A stretch of 35,577 nucleotides of DNA, taken from an uncultured Clostridia bacterium (GTDB taxonomy: Bacteria > Bacillota > Clostridia > UBA1381). The notes under the pieces were generated by a model. It made no database searches, was not told where the DNA came from, and worked only from the letters and a program-made list of their open reading frames with translations. Positions within the stretch are counted from its first letter, which is position 1. Every line of letters begins with the position of its first letter. The stretch lies in NCBI GenBank assembly GCA_910585485.1, contig CAJUEZ010000019.1, positions 1-35,577 on the forward strand, read 5' to 3'. A program made the translations under genes and the position numbers. Shown here piece after piece: positions 25,467 through 33,574 of the stretch.

Positions 25467-26455
25467 TGGATATTATAAAACTTTTAAAAGATATGACACA
25501 GATTAACAGCGTTTCGGGTGATGAAAGAGCGATAAGAGATTATATTAAATCCGAAGCGAAAAAACACTGTGATGAAGTATATACGGATATTTTAGGGAAT
25601 CTTGTCGCGCATAAAAAGGGCGAAGGCAAAAAAATAATGTTTGCGGCGCATATGGATGAGATAGGCGTTATAGCTACGTCTATTGACGACAACGGATTTA
25701 TAAACTTTTCGTCTGTTGGAGGACTGAATATAAGAAAACTCGCGCATACGAGGGTGAAATTTGCCAACGGAACAGAGGGCATAATAGGTGACAAAGAAAA
25801 AGCGTTTAAAGAAAAACCTGCATTAGACAAGCTGTATATTGATATAGGCGCTGACAATAAAAAAGATGCGGAAGAAAGAGTTTCTGTAGGCGATACAGCC
25901 GCGTTTTGCGGTTCGTTTACTCAGTGCGGTGATAAAATCGTGTCAAAAGCGCTTGATAACCGAGTAGGCTGCGCGGTGCTTCTAAAAGCGATGGAAGAGA
26001 TTAAGGATAGTAAGAATGATTTGTATTTTGTGTTTACAGTTCAGGAGGAAGTCGGACTTCGCGGCGCGAAAACAGCCGCGTTTGAGATTAATCCCGATAT
26101 TGCCGTTGCGGTTGATGTGACAGATACAGGTGATACACCTGACGCGCCTGTGATGGCTGTAGAACTCGGAAAAGGAGCCGCAGTCAAGGTGATGGACCGT
26201 TCAATAATGTGCGATGCTGATGTGCGTGTCAAGATGATAGAAACAGCAAAGAAGAATAATATACCATATCAGCTTGAAATAATGACTGACGGAGGAACTG
26301 ACGCGGGAGCGATACATCTTAGCAAAGCCGGAGTGAAGACAGGCGGAATATCTGTGCCTACCAGATATATTCATTCAACATCTGAGATGATATGTGTAAA
26401 AGATATTGAAAACTGTGTCGATTTGGTGTATAATCTTTCTGTAGAACTTTGGTGA
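25466..26455 (+). CDS. M42-family metallo-aminopeptidase, copy 3
   Basis: 329 residues. The two-metal aminopeptidase site is complete: His62 and Asp64 (AAHMDEIG), Asp164 (KALDNR), Glu194 and Glu195 (QEEVGLRG), Asp217 (AVDV), and His303 (RYIHSTSE). The DGGTDAG motif is also present. It resembles the canonical YsdC/FrvX type more than copy 1 does. It begins in the stop codon of copy 2 (TAATG), so all three are likely made in coordinated amounts. GGAG is 10 bases upstream. The following phospholipase-like gene starts 15 bases after the stop. Confidence 0.94.
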   Translation: MDIIKLLKDMTQINSVSGDERAIRDYIKSEAKKHCDEVYTDILGNLVAHKKGEGKKIMFAAHMDEIGVIATSIDDNGFINFSSVGGLNIRKLAHTRVKFANGTEGIIGDKEKAFKEKPALDKLYIDIGADNKKDAEERVSVGDTAAFCGSFTQCGDKIVSKALDNRVGCAVLLKAMEEIKDSKNDLYFVFTVQEEVGLRGAKTAAFEINPDIAVAVDVTDTGDTPDAPVMAVELGKGAAVKVMDRSIMCDADVRVKMIETAKKNNIPYQLEIMTDGGTDAGAIHLSKAGVKTGGISVPTRYIHSTSEMICVKDIENCVDLVYNLSVELW

Positions 26456-26470
26456 CGGAGGTGAGTTGAA

Positions 26471-27124
26471 TTGGCTATGTGGGGAGTGCATTTGCGTGTC
26501 GCAAGACGTTTTCTTGAAAAAATAGACAAATCTCATCATAGGGAATTTGTTATAGGAAATATTGCTCCGGATTGCGGATACGGTAAAAAGGACAGCTTGG
26601 GAGAATTTACTCCGCCTCCGGAAGTGACGCATTGGTCACCGAGCGGAATGAAGCGTGACTGTCGATATAAAGATTTTTTTGATACGTTTCTGAGCGGTGA
26701 CAGAGATGATGATTTTTGGTTTTATCTTGGGTATTATGTGCATCTTTTGACTGATATTATGTGGTCGGTAACCATGTACATGCCCACGCGTATAAAATAT
26801 GAAACTGAATACGCTAAGAATCCGGAATTTATCAAGGTTATAAAAAAGGATTGGAACGATATAGATTTGCTTCATTTAAAGAAGCTGAGCGAGCATCCTT
26901 GTTTAGATATTATTAAAAATGCCGGAGAAATCAAAGATTATCTTACATATTATGAAAAAGGTCAGCTTACCAAACAGGTAAAATGTATCGCGCGATATTA
27001 TGAAAATTATGAGAATGCGGAGAAAAGAGAATATGAGTATACGACACCTGCGGAAATAAGCAATTTTGTTGAGTGTGCGTATGAACTGCTATATAAGATA
27101 TTAACGCAAGAGGAGCTTATCTGA
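26471..27124 (+). CDS. Zinc-dependent phospholipase C-like protein (Zn_dep_PLPC family)
   Basis: 217 residues, no signal peptide seen, so probably cytoplasmic. The N-terminus MAMWGVHLRVARRFLEKI, then FVIGNIAPDCGY, THWSP and YVHLLTDIMWS match the zinc-dependent phospholipase C / S1-P1 nuclease-like fold found in many uncharacterised Firmicutes proteins. The histidines and aspartates of these segments (for example APD, THW and HLLTD) would bind zinc. The true substrate is unknown. The start is TTG 26471: a perfect GGAGGTGA (26457-26464) ends 6 bases before it, while ATG 26477 is too far. The stop codon lies inside the convergent terminator hairpin. Confidence 0.7.
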   Translation: MAMWGVHLRVARRFLEKIDKSHHREFVIGNIAPDCGYGKKDSLGEFTPPPEVTHWSPSGMKRDCRYKDFFDTFLSGDRDDDFWFYLGYYVHLLTDIMWSVTMYMPTRIKYETEYAKNPEFIKVIKKDWNDIDLLHLKKLSEHPCLDIIKNAGEIKDYLTYYEKGQLTKQVKCIARYYENYENAEKREYEYTTPAEISNFVECAYELLYKILTQEELI

Positions 27125-27143
27125 AAATCAGACAAGCTCCTTT
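27111..27143. terminator. Convergent hairpin terminator between the phospholipase-like and RnfC-like genes
   Basis: AGGAGCTTATCTGA (27111-27124) pairs with TCAGACAAGCTCCT (27128-27141) around an AAA loop, with one mismatch. The + strand tail is TTTCTGTATTTT; the - strand tail is less T-rich. The stop codons of both converging genes (TGA 27122-27124; TCA 27128-27130 on this strand) are inside the stem. Confidence 0.7.
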
Positions 27144-28171
27144 CTGTATTTTGCAATGTTATTCGTGTCGTTAAAGGCTGTTATAGCCTTTGTGCTTGAT
27201 GTGACGGGATTATCAAGGTCTGTGACAGGCATTCCGTCCAAAACACCGCCATTTATAACAAGCTTTGGCGATGTATAGCCGGAGTCGGAAAGCAGGGAGG
27301 AAACGGGAATCCCGATAGGCGCATAGTAATTATTGGGCGGGAGAATATCATCGCCTGAGACGGTTACTATTTTTGTTGTAGCCACTCTTCCGCGTTCAAA
27401 CACATCCGCAATCGCGCAAAGCGTTTCCGGAGAAAATATCGGCGCGTTAATATTTTCGATGTTTTTACCTGTCAAAGTTTTTGTCAAAATATCACTGCGG
27501 CTTTGGGGATAGCGTGCTTTTAAAGAGTAAAGAGTTATATCGGTATTGTAGCGCAGGTGATATTTAAAATCAGCAAATATTTTTTTAGTGTCATTTTCAA
27601 CCGCGATAATAGCCTTTTTCGTGCATAACACATTAAGAACGATTTCTAAACCTTTTAATATTTTCACAGTATTGTTAAGAGCAGCCGCTTGAGGTGAAGA
27701 AACAAACGGATCGCTGTCAAAACAGCACACAATAATGCAGTCAGGAACGGTATTGGGCGAAAGCATTACATGCGCGGGCACACCTGTGCGTGACTCGCAT
27801 ATTCCGTGCTCACGGAGAATCCAAAGCAATTCACGAGATGTAAGTTCGCTTATTGGTTGTTCATTCTTTTTTGCCGGCATAAACCGGGAAAGCATATCGT
27901 TTTCAATTATTATTGATATGTTGTTTATATCGCTGACAGTTCCTGAAACGGCGCTGAATATCGGAAGCGCTTCCAGTGTGTCTAAATCGGCTATCTTTTG
28001 TCCTCCCAAAACATATTCACCTTTTTTTACAATAGGTTTAAGAGTTATATTTTCTCTTTGTGTGAGATTATATATGTATATTGGAGAAGGAAGCGGCTTT
28101 TTTATCGTCTGCAATGGTGAAAAACCATTGTTTTTTTTATATTTAACCGCTCCCGGAAATGATATTGACAT
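27128..28171 (-). CDS. RnfC-like protein lacking the iron-sulfur domain
   Basis: 347 residues. The N-terminus aligns to RnfC (LPSPIYIYNLTQRENITLKPIVKKGEYVLGGQKIADLD, then ALPIFSAVSGTVSDI, a barrel-sandwich biotinyl-like region). The middle matches the flavoprotein-51K fold (LLWILREHGI..., CFDSDPF in place of AECEPY), and the C-terminal part matches the SLBB domain (VTVSGDDILPPNNYYAPIGIPVSSLL and INGGVLDGMPVTDLDNPVT). It ends just before where RnfC has two 4Fe-4S motifs, and the Gly-rich GLGGAAFP loop is replaced by CESRTGVP. No other rnf gene is near. Start: ATG 28171 has AAGGAGG 6 bases upstream; the longer frame to 28216 lacks such a site. Confidence 0.75.
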   Translation of the reverse strand: MSISFPGAVKYKKNNGFSPLQTIKKPLPSPIYIYNLTQRENITLKPIVKKGEYVLGGQKIADLDTLEALPIFSAVSGTVSDINNISIIIENDMLSRFMPAKKNEQPISELTSRELLWILREHGICESRTGVPAHVMLSPNTVPDCIIVCCFDSDPFVSSPQAAALNNTVKILKGLEIVLNVLCTKKAIIAVENDTKKIFADFKYHLRYNTDITLYSLKARYPQSRSDILTKTLTGKNIENINAPIFSPETLCAIADVFERGRVATTKIVTVSGDDILPPNNYYAPIGIPVSSLLSDSGYTSPKLVINGGVLDGMPVTDLDNPVTSSTKAITAFNDTNNIAKYRKELV

Positions 28172-28206
28172 AGTCTGCCTCCTTAAAATTGTTATCGCTT
28201 TTATTA

Positions 28207-28235
28207 ATTTTACCACAACGCAATATAAATTGCAA
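28207..28235 (-). promoter_or_regulatory. Sigma-A type promoter of the RnfC-like gene
   Basis: Read on the minus strand: TTGCAA (28235-28230), 17 bases, TAAAAT (28212-28207). A small inverted repeat GCAAT-ATAA-ATTGC (28220-28233) overlaps the -35 and spacer and could bind a regulator. The transcript would start near 28200, giving a leader of about 30 bases. Confidence 0.65.
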
Positions 28236-28272
28236 ACACTCTAAATATTGGACATAAAAGTGGGTAAATCTA

Positions 28273-28301
28273 TTGAAAAATAGTAAAAAGTGTTGTATAA
28301 T
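28273..28301 (+). promoter_or_regulatory. Sigma-A type promoter of nadK-argR-recN
   Basis: TTGAAA (28273-28278), 17 bases, TATAAT (28296-28301), a near-consensus promoter divergent from the RnfC-like promoter. Because it lies over the first codons of the longest nadK frame, it argues that translation starts downstream, at GTG 28342. Confidence 0.8.
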
Positions 28302-28341
28302 GAAAAAAGATATACAAAATCAGGCAGGAGGTGAAAGCAGA

Positions 28342-29187
28342 GTGGAAAAGATTGCGGTAATACCAAACAGCAGTAAGGATTTGGGATTGGTCAATACAAA
28401 ACGTCTTGTTGAATTTCTGCATGATAAGTCAGAAGTATACATGGATGAAGCGTACAGTATGCTTGGTATGAATGTCAAATATGTTTCTTCTGCTGATGTG
28501 TATAATAATGCCGATTATGCCGTTGTGCTCGGTGGTGACGGCACTATTCTTCAGCGCGCGGCTCAGTGTGCGAAGAGGAAAATACCTGTTCTCGGTATTA
28601 ACTTGGGGAAAATAGGATTTATGACAGAAATTGAAATCGAAGATATGGAATGCGCCCTCGCAAAACTTTTAAACGGTGATTTTAATATAGAAAAAAGAAT
28701 GATGATGAAGGCGGAAGTCAGAAAAGGAAACGAGGTTCAGTTTTCATTTCACGCACTAAATGATGTTGTTGTTTCAAAGTCGATAGGTGAAAAATTGATT
28801 TGCATTGAACTGTCAACTGATGGAGAGGCGGTTAACCGCTATAGAGCCGATGGACTTATAATTGCCACTCCGACCGGCTCTACAGGTTATTCGATTTCGG
28901 CAGGAGGACCGGTAGTTGACCCATGTATGAGACTGTATGTCGCAACACCTATATGCGCGCATATGCTGTCGGTAAGAAGCGCTGTGCTTTCATCAAATAA
29001 AGTCATGAAAATAAAGCTGAACGGCGAGTACGGCGGAAGTGATGCCGTTGTTACAGGTGACGGTGATATACAAGGCTACATAAAAGATTGTGACGAAGTG
29101 GTCATAACGGAATCGGAATATGATTTTGAACTTGTTAAAATAGGTAATCAGTCATTTTATGATACGCTCATAAAGAAGCTGTCTTAA
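28342..29187 (+). CDS. nadK: NAD kinase
   Basis: 281 residues from GTG 28342. Phosphorylates NAD to NADP. Family motifs: GGDGTIL (64-70, catalytic Asp66), GINLGKIGFMTE, LNDVVVSK, YRADGLIIATPTGSTGYSISAGGP and CAHMLSVRSAV. The longest frame would begin at 28273, but that region is the promoter. AGGAGGTGA (28326-28334) precedes GTG 28342 by about 8 to 10 bases and gives MEKIAVIPN, the normal start. It leads the nadK-argR-recN block found across Clostridia. Confidence 0.95.
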   Translation: MEKIAVIPNSSKDLGLVNTKRLVEFLHDKSEVYMDEAYSMLGMNVKYVSSADVYNNADYAVVLGGDGTILQRAAQCAKRKIPVLGINLGKIGFMTEIEIEDMECALAKLLNGDFNIEKRMMMKAEVRKGNEVQFSFHALNDVVVSKSIGEKLICIELSTDGEAVNRYRADGLIIATPTGSTGYSISAGGPVVDPCMRLYVATPICAHMLSVRSAVLSSNKVMKIKLNGEYGGSDAVVTGDGDIQGYIKDCDEVVITESEYDFELVKIGNQSFYDTLIKKLS

Positions 29188-29204
29188 ACACAAGGAGGCT
29201 TATA

Positions 29205-29651
29205 ATGAAGTATAAACGACAAGGTCAGATTTTAAAAATAATACATGATAAGAATATAAATACACATGAGCAGTTAATAAAGGAACTTAATCAAATAGGG
29301 TTTAACGTAACACAGGCTACTGTTTCAAGAGATATTAAGGAACTCGGACTTGTAAAAATACCTATTCCCGGCGGAGAAAGCGTGTATTCTTCATCTCATA
29401 ATATTCCCGAAGAAATGGACAGACGGATAAATATGATTACAGACACTGTCAGAAGCGTGGATTATGCGATGAATAATGTGGTTGTAAAAACATATCCCGG
29501 AATGGCATCGGCTGTTGCTGCGTCTATAGATTCTTCAATGCGCTCTGATTTCCTTGGTTCAATAGCGGGTGATGACACGCTTCTTATAATCACCAGAAAT
29601 GAAGAAAAGGCGGCGGAAATAGCGAATAAACTTATAAAGCTTTTTAATTAA
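29205..29651 (+). CDS. argR: Arginine repressor ArgR
   Basis: 148 residues. Hexameric arginine-dependent regulator of arginine synthesis and breakdown. The N-terminal winged helix contains IKELNQIGFNVTQATVSRDIKELGLVKIP (the TQATVSRDI recognition helix). The C-terminal oligomerization and arginine-binding domain contains VVKTYPGMASAVAASIDSS and GSIAGDDTLLIITR, with GDDT contacting arginine. AGGAGG lies 6 bases before the ATG. It is 17 bases after nadK and 9 bases before recN, so it is almost certainly co-transcribed with both. Confidence 0.96.
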   Translation: MKYKRQGQILKIIHDKNINTHEQLIKELNQIGFNVTQATVSRDIKELGLVKIPIPGGESVYSSSHNIPEEMDRRINMITDTVRSVDYAMNNVVVKTYPGMASAVAASIDSSMRSDFLGSIAGDDTLLIITRNEEKAAEIANKLIKLFN

Positions 29652-29660
29652 GGAGAAGAA

Positions 29661-31337
29661 ATGCTGAATAATCTTTCTATAAAAAACGTTGCGGTAATTG
29701 ACAGCCTTGATGTGGATTTCCACAGGGGTGTAAGCGTTCTGACAGGTGAAACGGGAGCGGGTAAGTCAATTATCATAGATTCAATCAATATGATTCTCGG
29801 TGACCGAGCAAATAAAGAACTTGTGCGATACGGAACTGAAAAAGCTGTTGTTCAGGCAACTTTTGACGCGCCTGAAAGCGTTTGCAAAATACTGGAGGAC
29901 AACGATATAGATATTGATGAAAATCAGGTTATAATCACAAGGCAGCTTACAAAAGAAGGAAAAAGCGTCGCGAGAATAAACGGCATGGTTGTCACTCTTA
30001 ATATTCTTAGAGACATTTCTGATGAACTCATTAATATTCATGGACAGCATGATAATCAATCTCTTTTGACACCGGCAAAACATATTGATTTTCTTGACGC
30101 GTACGCGGACAATGAACAATACATTAATGAATACAAGGAAGTGTTTCAGAGGAAACGTGATATTCAAAAGAAGCTTAGAGAACTTGAGATGGACGAGCAA
30201 GAAAAGGCTCAAAAAATTGATTTGCTTGAATATCAGGTCGGCGAGATAAAAAAAGCCAATCTTGAAAAGGGCGAAGAGGAAGAATTAAAGGAGCAACGCG
30301 AAATTTACGTAAACGCGGAGCAAATAACAAATTCCGTAAATGAAGCGTACGCTAACATATATAGCGGTGACGATGTTCAGTCGGCGTATGACGGAATAAG
30401 TATCGCGGTTGATTCACTGTCAAAAATAAGCGGTTTAAATCCTCAACTCAAGAATATGTATGACAGTTTGAATACTATAATGTACTCACTGGAGGATACG
30501 GCGCATGAAATCAAGGAATTTGGTGACACTGTTGAATTTGACGAGCAAACTCTTAATGACATAGAGGAAAGACTGGATTTTATATCAAAACTTAAACGCA
30601 AGTACGGCGGAAGCGTTGACGCGGTGCTGGATTATTTAAAAAAAGCTGAAAGTGATTTGAGCGATATTAGACTCAGTGATGAGAAGACAGAGGAATTAAA
30701 CCGACAATTAGAAGATATAAACGAGGAACTAAAGCAAAAGGGTGAGAAACTGTCGAAAAACAGAAAAAAATACGCGGATGTGCTTGAAAAGAATATAGAG
30801 CAGTCACTTCATGAACTCAATATGGAGAAGACCCGCTTTAAAGTTGAGACGCAAAATGACGGTGAGTTTTATGAAAACGGCATGGACAAGGTTGAATTTC
30901 TTATAAGCACAAATCCCGGAGAACCGCTTAAACCGCTTGTTAAAATAGCGTCAGGCGGTGAACTTTCAAGAGTTATGCTTGCCATAAAATCAATTCTTGC
31001 TGATTCTGACGGAGTTGATACACTTATTTTCGATGAAATAGACACAGGTGTATCGGGAAGGGCGGCTCTTAGTATCGCCCGCAAGCTTTCAGAAATAGGA
31101 AAAAACAAGCAGGTAATATGTATAACACATCTTCCGCAGCTTACGGCGGCGGCTGATAATCATTATTTGATTCAGAAGGATATAGACGGTGAAATGGCGT
31201 CAACCTCTTTGATAGAACTTGATGAAAACGGCAGAGAAACGGAATTGGCGCGGATTATAGACGGCAGAGAGGTTACAGACCTCGCGCTGAGTCATGCGAG
31301 ACAGATGCTTATAAATGCGGCAAAAGATAAAGAATAG
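29661..31337 (+). CDS. recN: DNA repair protein RecN
   Basis: 558 residues. An SMC-like ATPase acting in double-strand break repair. The N-terminal part has MLNNLSIKNVAVID and Walker A GETGAGKS. The Q-loop region HGQHDNQSLL follows, then a coiled-coil region (about 150-370) interrupted in the middle. The ABC signature is KIASGGELSRVMLAIKS and Walker B is LIFDEIDTGVSG, with ICITHLPQLTAAADNHYLI near the end. AAGGAG lies 5 bases before the ATG. The argR-recN neighbourhood is conserved in Firmicutes. Confidence 0.97.
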   Translation: MLNNLSIKNVAVIDSLDVDFHRGVSVLTGETGAGKSIIIDSINMILGDRANKELVRYGTEKAVVQATFDAPESVCKILEDNDIDIDENQVIITRQLTKEGKSVARINGMVVTLNILRDISDELINIHGQHDNQSLLTPAKHIDFLDAYADNEQYINEYKEVFQRKRDIQKKLRELEMDEQEKAQKIDLLEYQVGEIKKANLEKGEEEELKEQREIYVNAEQITNSVNEAYANIYSGDDVQSAYDGISIAVDSLSKISGLNPQLKNMYDSLNTIMYSLEDTAHEIKEFGDTVEFDEQTLNDIEERLDFISKLKRKYGGSVDAVLDYLKKAESDLSDIRLSDEKTEELNRQLEDINEELKQKGEKLSKNRKKYADVLEKNIEQSLHELNMEKTRFKVETQNDGEFYENGMDKVEFLISTNPGEPLKPLVKIASGGELSRVMLAIKSILADSDGVDTLIFDEIDTGVSGRAALSIARKLSEIGKNKQVICITHLPQLTAAADNHYLIQKDIDGEMASTSLIELDENGRETELARIIDGREVTDLALSHARQMLINAAKDKE

Positions 31338-31356
31338 CGCGAAGGAGGCAAAGTTT

Positions 31357-31827
31357 ATGAAGTCTAAAAGAATGAAGGATTCATTTTCGGTTTTGGCGCA
31401 ACTTGTGCTTCCGATGCAGGCAAATCCCGCGGGAAACGTGCATGGCGGAGAGATTATGAAAATGATGGACAGCGCGGCGGGTGTAGCCGCGCAGAAACAC
31501 GCTCATACAAATTGCGTTACTGCAAGAGTGGAGGAACTTAATTTTAAAAAACCTATACATGTCGGAGACCTTGTTACGTGTAAGTCGCAGGTAATTTACG
31601 CGGGATTCTCGTCGATGGTGGTTTTTGTGACGGTTGAGTCTGAGAACCCGATAACAGGACATAAGCAGATTGCGCTTACGGCTTTTTTCACTATGGTGTC
31701 TCTTGACAAGAACGGCAAGACCTCACAGATACCTTCTCTTGAATATGACAAGGACAACGCATATGAGGCTAAATTATATAACGAGGGAGAAAAAAGGTAT
31801 TTATTGCATAATAAGAGAAAATCTTAG
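31357..31827 (+). CDS. Acyl-CoA thioesterase, hotdog fold (YkhA/BACH type)
   Basis: 156 residues from ATG 31357, which has AAGGAGG 8 bases upstream; the frame opens earlier, inside recN. It hydrolyses acyl-CoA to free CoA and fatty acid. The single hotdog domain has VLPMQANPAGNVHGGEIMKMMDSAAGVAAQKHA, the substrate helix with the catalytic Asn and Asp, followed by VEELNFKKPIHVGDLVTCKSQV and the C-terminal FFTMVSLDKNGK. The physiological substrate is unknown. It is 19 bases after recN and is likely co-transcribed. Confidence 0.9.
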   Translation: MKSKRMKDSFSVLAQLVLPMQANPAGNVHGGEIMKMMDSAAGVAAQKHAHTNCVTARVEELNFKKPIHVGDLVTCKSQVIYAGFSSMVVFVTVESENPITGHKQIALTAFFTMVSLDKNGKTSQIPSLEYDKDNAYEAKLYNEGEKRYLLHNKRKS

Positions 31828-31840
31828 TATGTGAATCTGT

Positions 31841-31869
31841 TTGATTTTTTTCGTGTTTAATGTTATAAT
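31841..31869 (+). promoter_or_regulatory. Sigma-A type promoter of smpB
   Basis: TTGATT (31841-31846), 17 bases, TATAAT (31864-31869), with a predicted start near 31876 and a 26-base leader containing AAGGAG before the smpB ATG. Confidence 0.75.
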
Positions 31870-31901
31870 GTACGGACAGCATATAGATAAGGAGAAGAAG
31901 T

Positions 31902-32375
31902 ATGGCGGAGAAAAAGGAAAATACCAAATTACTCGCGCAGAATAAAAAGGCAAGACATGAGTATTTTATACTTGAAACAATAGAAGCCGGTATAGAACTG
32001 GCAGGAACAGAGGTAAAATCGGCTCGTCAGGGAAAAGTGAATCTTGTGGATTCATACGCTTCGGTGAAAGACGGAGAAGTGTTTGTAAAACAAATGAATA
32101 TAAGTCCGTTTGAAAAAGGTAATATATTTAATCGCGATCCGCTCAGAGACAGAAAGCTGCTTCTCCATAAAAAAGAAATCCTAAAGCTTGCGGGTCAGAT
32201 TCAGAAAGACGGATTCGCGCTTATACCTCTCTCGGTATACTTAAAAGGCTCATTGGTAAAGGTTTCTTTGGGATTGGCAAAAGGTAAAAAACTGTATGAT
32301 AAGCGTGAGGATATTGCGAAAAAGGACGCGAAAAGAAACATCGAAAGAACTTTAAAAAATAATAACAGGTATTAA
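31902..32375 (+). CDS. smpB: SsrA (tmRNA)-binding protein SmpB
   Basis: 157 residues. Binds tmRNA and delivers it to stalled ribosomes for trans-translation. Signatures: LLAQNKKARHEYFILETIEAGIELAGTEVKSAR, VNLVDSYASVKDGEVFVKQMNISPFEKGN and, in the C-terminal tail that enters the decoding site, GKKLYDKREDIAKKDAKRNIERTLK. The ATG has AAGGAG about 8 bases upstream. It is a single-gene unit with its own promoter and terminator. The tmRNA gene itself is not in the 135 bases downstream. Confidence 0.97.
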   Translation: MAEKKENTKLLAQNKKARHEYFILETIEAGIELAGTEVKSARQGKVNLVDSYASVKDGEVFVKQMNISPFEKGNIFNRDPLRDRKLLLHKKEILKLAGQIQKDGFALIPLSVYLKGSLVKVSLGLAKGKKLYDKREDIAKKDAKRNIERTLKNNNRY

Positions 32376-32418
32376 AATACGGACAGAATTTCAATTCTGT
32401 CCGTATTTATTTTTTGGA
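32375..32418 (+). terminator. Rho-independent terminator of smpB
   Basis: AAATACGGACAGAATT (32375-32390) is a perfect complement of AATTCTGTCCGTATTT (32393-32408) with a minimal loop, followed by ATTTTTT. The stem begins at the last base of the smpB stop codon. It is the clearest terminator in the window. Confidence 0.95.
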
Positions 32419-32446
32419 ATTTATAATATTAACTAATAAACAATAG

Positions 32447-32475
32447 TTGCAACCAACGTCTTTTTTTGGTATAAT
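32447..32475 (+). promoter_or_regulatory. Sigma-A type promoter of queA
   Basis: TTGCAA (32447-32452), 17 bases, TATAAT (32470-32475); predicted start near 32482. The -35 lies in a GTTGCAAC palindrome. The short leader (about 29 bases) leaves no room for a preQ1 riboswitch. Confidence 0.75.
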
Positions 32476-32510
32476 ATATAGCAAATGACAGATGAAGAGG
32501 TAAGTAAAAA

Positions 32511-33536
32511 GTGAAGACATCAGATTTTTATTATGAACTCCCTGAGGAACTTATTGCTCAGGAGCCGCTTTCTGACAGAAGCGCGTCAAGACTCATGACG
32601 CTGGATAAAAATAGCGGGGAAATAGAGCATAGACATTTTTTTGATATTGTGGAAAAATTAAATGAGGGCGACGCGCTTATATTAAATGACACAAAGGTGC
32701 TTCCCGCTCGTCTATACGGGCAGAAGGCTGAAACGGGCGGCGCTATTGAGTTTCTTTTGCTGAATAAGCATACGCTTGACACATGGGAAGTTATTTTAAG
32801 ACCGGGAAGAAAAGCAAAAAAGGGCGCAAGATTTATATTTGGAAACGGTGAATTAAAAGCGGAAATAATTGATATTATAAACGATGGAAACAGACTTGTA
32901 AAATTTGAGTATGATGGTGTTTTTGAGGAGGTACTTGACCGACTTGGCGAAATGCCGCTTCCTCCATATATTACTAAAAAATTAGAGGATAAAAATAGGT
33001 ATCAGACTGTTTATGCAAAGAATCCGGGAAGCGCGGCGGCGCCTACTGCCGGACTTCATTTTACTCCGAATTTATTGGCAAAGATAAAAGATAAAGGAGT
33101 TAATATAGGGTATGTAACGCTTCATGTCGGACTTGGGACCTTCAGACCTGTCAAGACGGATAATGTTCTTGAACATAAAATGCACTCTGAATTTTATATT
33201 CTTCCAAAAGAAACGGCAGAGTTGATAAATGAAACAAAGGCGAGAGGTAAGAGAGTTGTGTCAGTCGGCACAACCGCGACGCGCGTTATGGAAACTGCAG
33301 GTCAAAACGGCTTGCCATTAAAGGCGCAGACAGGTTGGACGGATATTTTTATATATCCGGGAAAAGAATTTCATGTGATTGACGCGCTGATAACGAATTT
33401 TCATCTGCCTGAGTCGACGCTTATAATGCTTGTTTCGGCTCTTGCCGGACGTGATAATGTGCTTAAAGCGTATGAAAAGGCTGTAGAAGAAAAGTATCGC
33501 TTTTTCTCTTTTGGAGACGCGATGTATATTTATTAG
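32511..33536 (+). CDS. queA: S-adenosylmethionine:tRNA ribosyltransferase-isomerase QueA
   Basis: 341 residues from GTG 32511, with AGAGG about 10 bases upstream. Transfers the ribosyl part of SAM to preQ1 in tRNA to make epoxyqueuosine. It begins MKTSDFYYELPEELIAQ and has LNDTKVLPARLYGQK, EVILRPGRKAKKG, GEMPLPPYI, YQTVYAKNPGSAAAPTAGLHFT and FHVIDALITNFHLPESTL, all QueA hallmarks. In many bacteria tgt follows; here a terminator ends the unit, so tgt must be elsewhere if present. Confidence 0.97.
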   Translation: MKTSDFYYELPEELIAQEPLSDRSASRLMTLDKNSGEIEHRHFFDIVEKLNEGDALILNDTKVLPARLYGQKAETGGAIEFLLLNKHTLDTWEVILRPGRKAKKGARFIFGNGELKAEIIDIINDGNRLVKFEYDGVFEEVLDRLGEMPLPPYITKKLEDKNRYQTVYAKNPGSAAAPTAGLHFTPNLLAKIKDKGVNIGYVTLHVGLGTFRPVKTDNVLEHKMHSEFYILPKETAELINETKARGKRVVSVGTTATRVMETAGQNGLPLKAQTGWTDIFIYPGKEFHVIDALITNFHLPESTLIMLVSALAGRDNVLKAYEKAVEEKYRFFSFGDAMYIY

Positions 33537-33538
33537 AA

Positions 33539-33568
33539 AAAGCAAGACTGATAAAACAGTCTTGCTTT
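33539..33568. terminator. Bidirectional terminator between queA and metA
   Basis: AAAGCAAGACTG (33539-33550) pairs perfectly with CAGTCTTGCTTT (33557-33568) around ATAAAA. The + side is followed by a T-rich stretch, and on the minus strand the A-run before the stem becomes TTTTT, so it can serve both converging genes. Confidence 0.9.
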
Positions 33569-33574
33569 AATATT

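Noticed and set aside
27735..28244. A 169-codon open frame on the plus strand
   Set aside because: Antisense to the RnfC-like gene, which has a promoter, AAGGAGG and family similarity; this frame has none.
31805..31850. Possible terminator after the thioesterase gene
   Set aside because: Only a 6-pair AAAATC/GATTTT match with a 19-base loop; the T-run is better explained as part of the smpB promoter spacer.
32376..32510. Possible tmRNA gene (ssrA) downstream of smpB
   Set aside because: The gap is only 135 bases and is filled by the smpB terminator and queA promoter; far too short for tmRNA.
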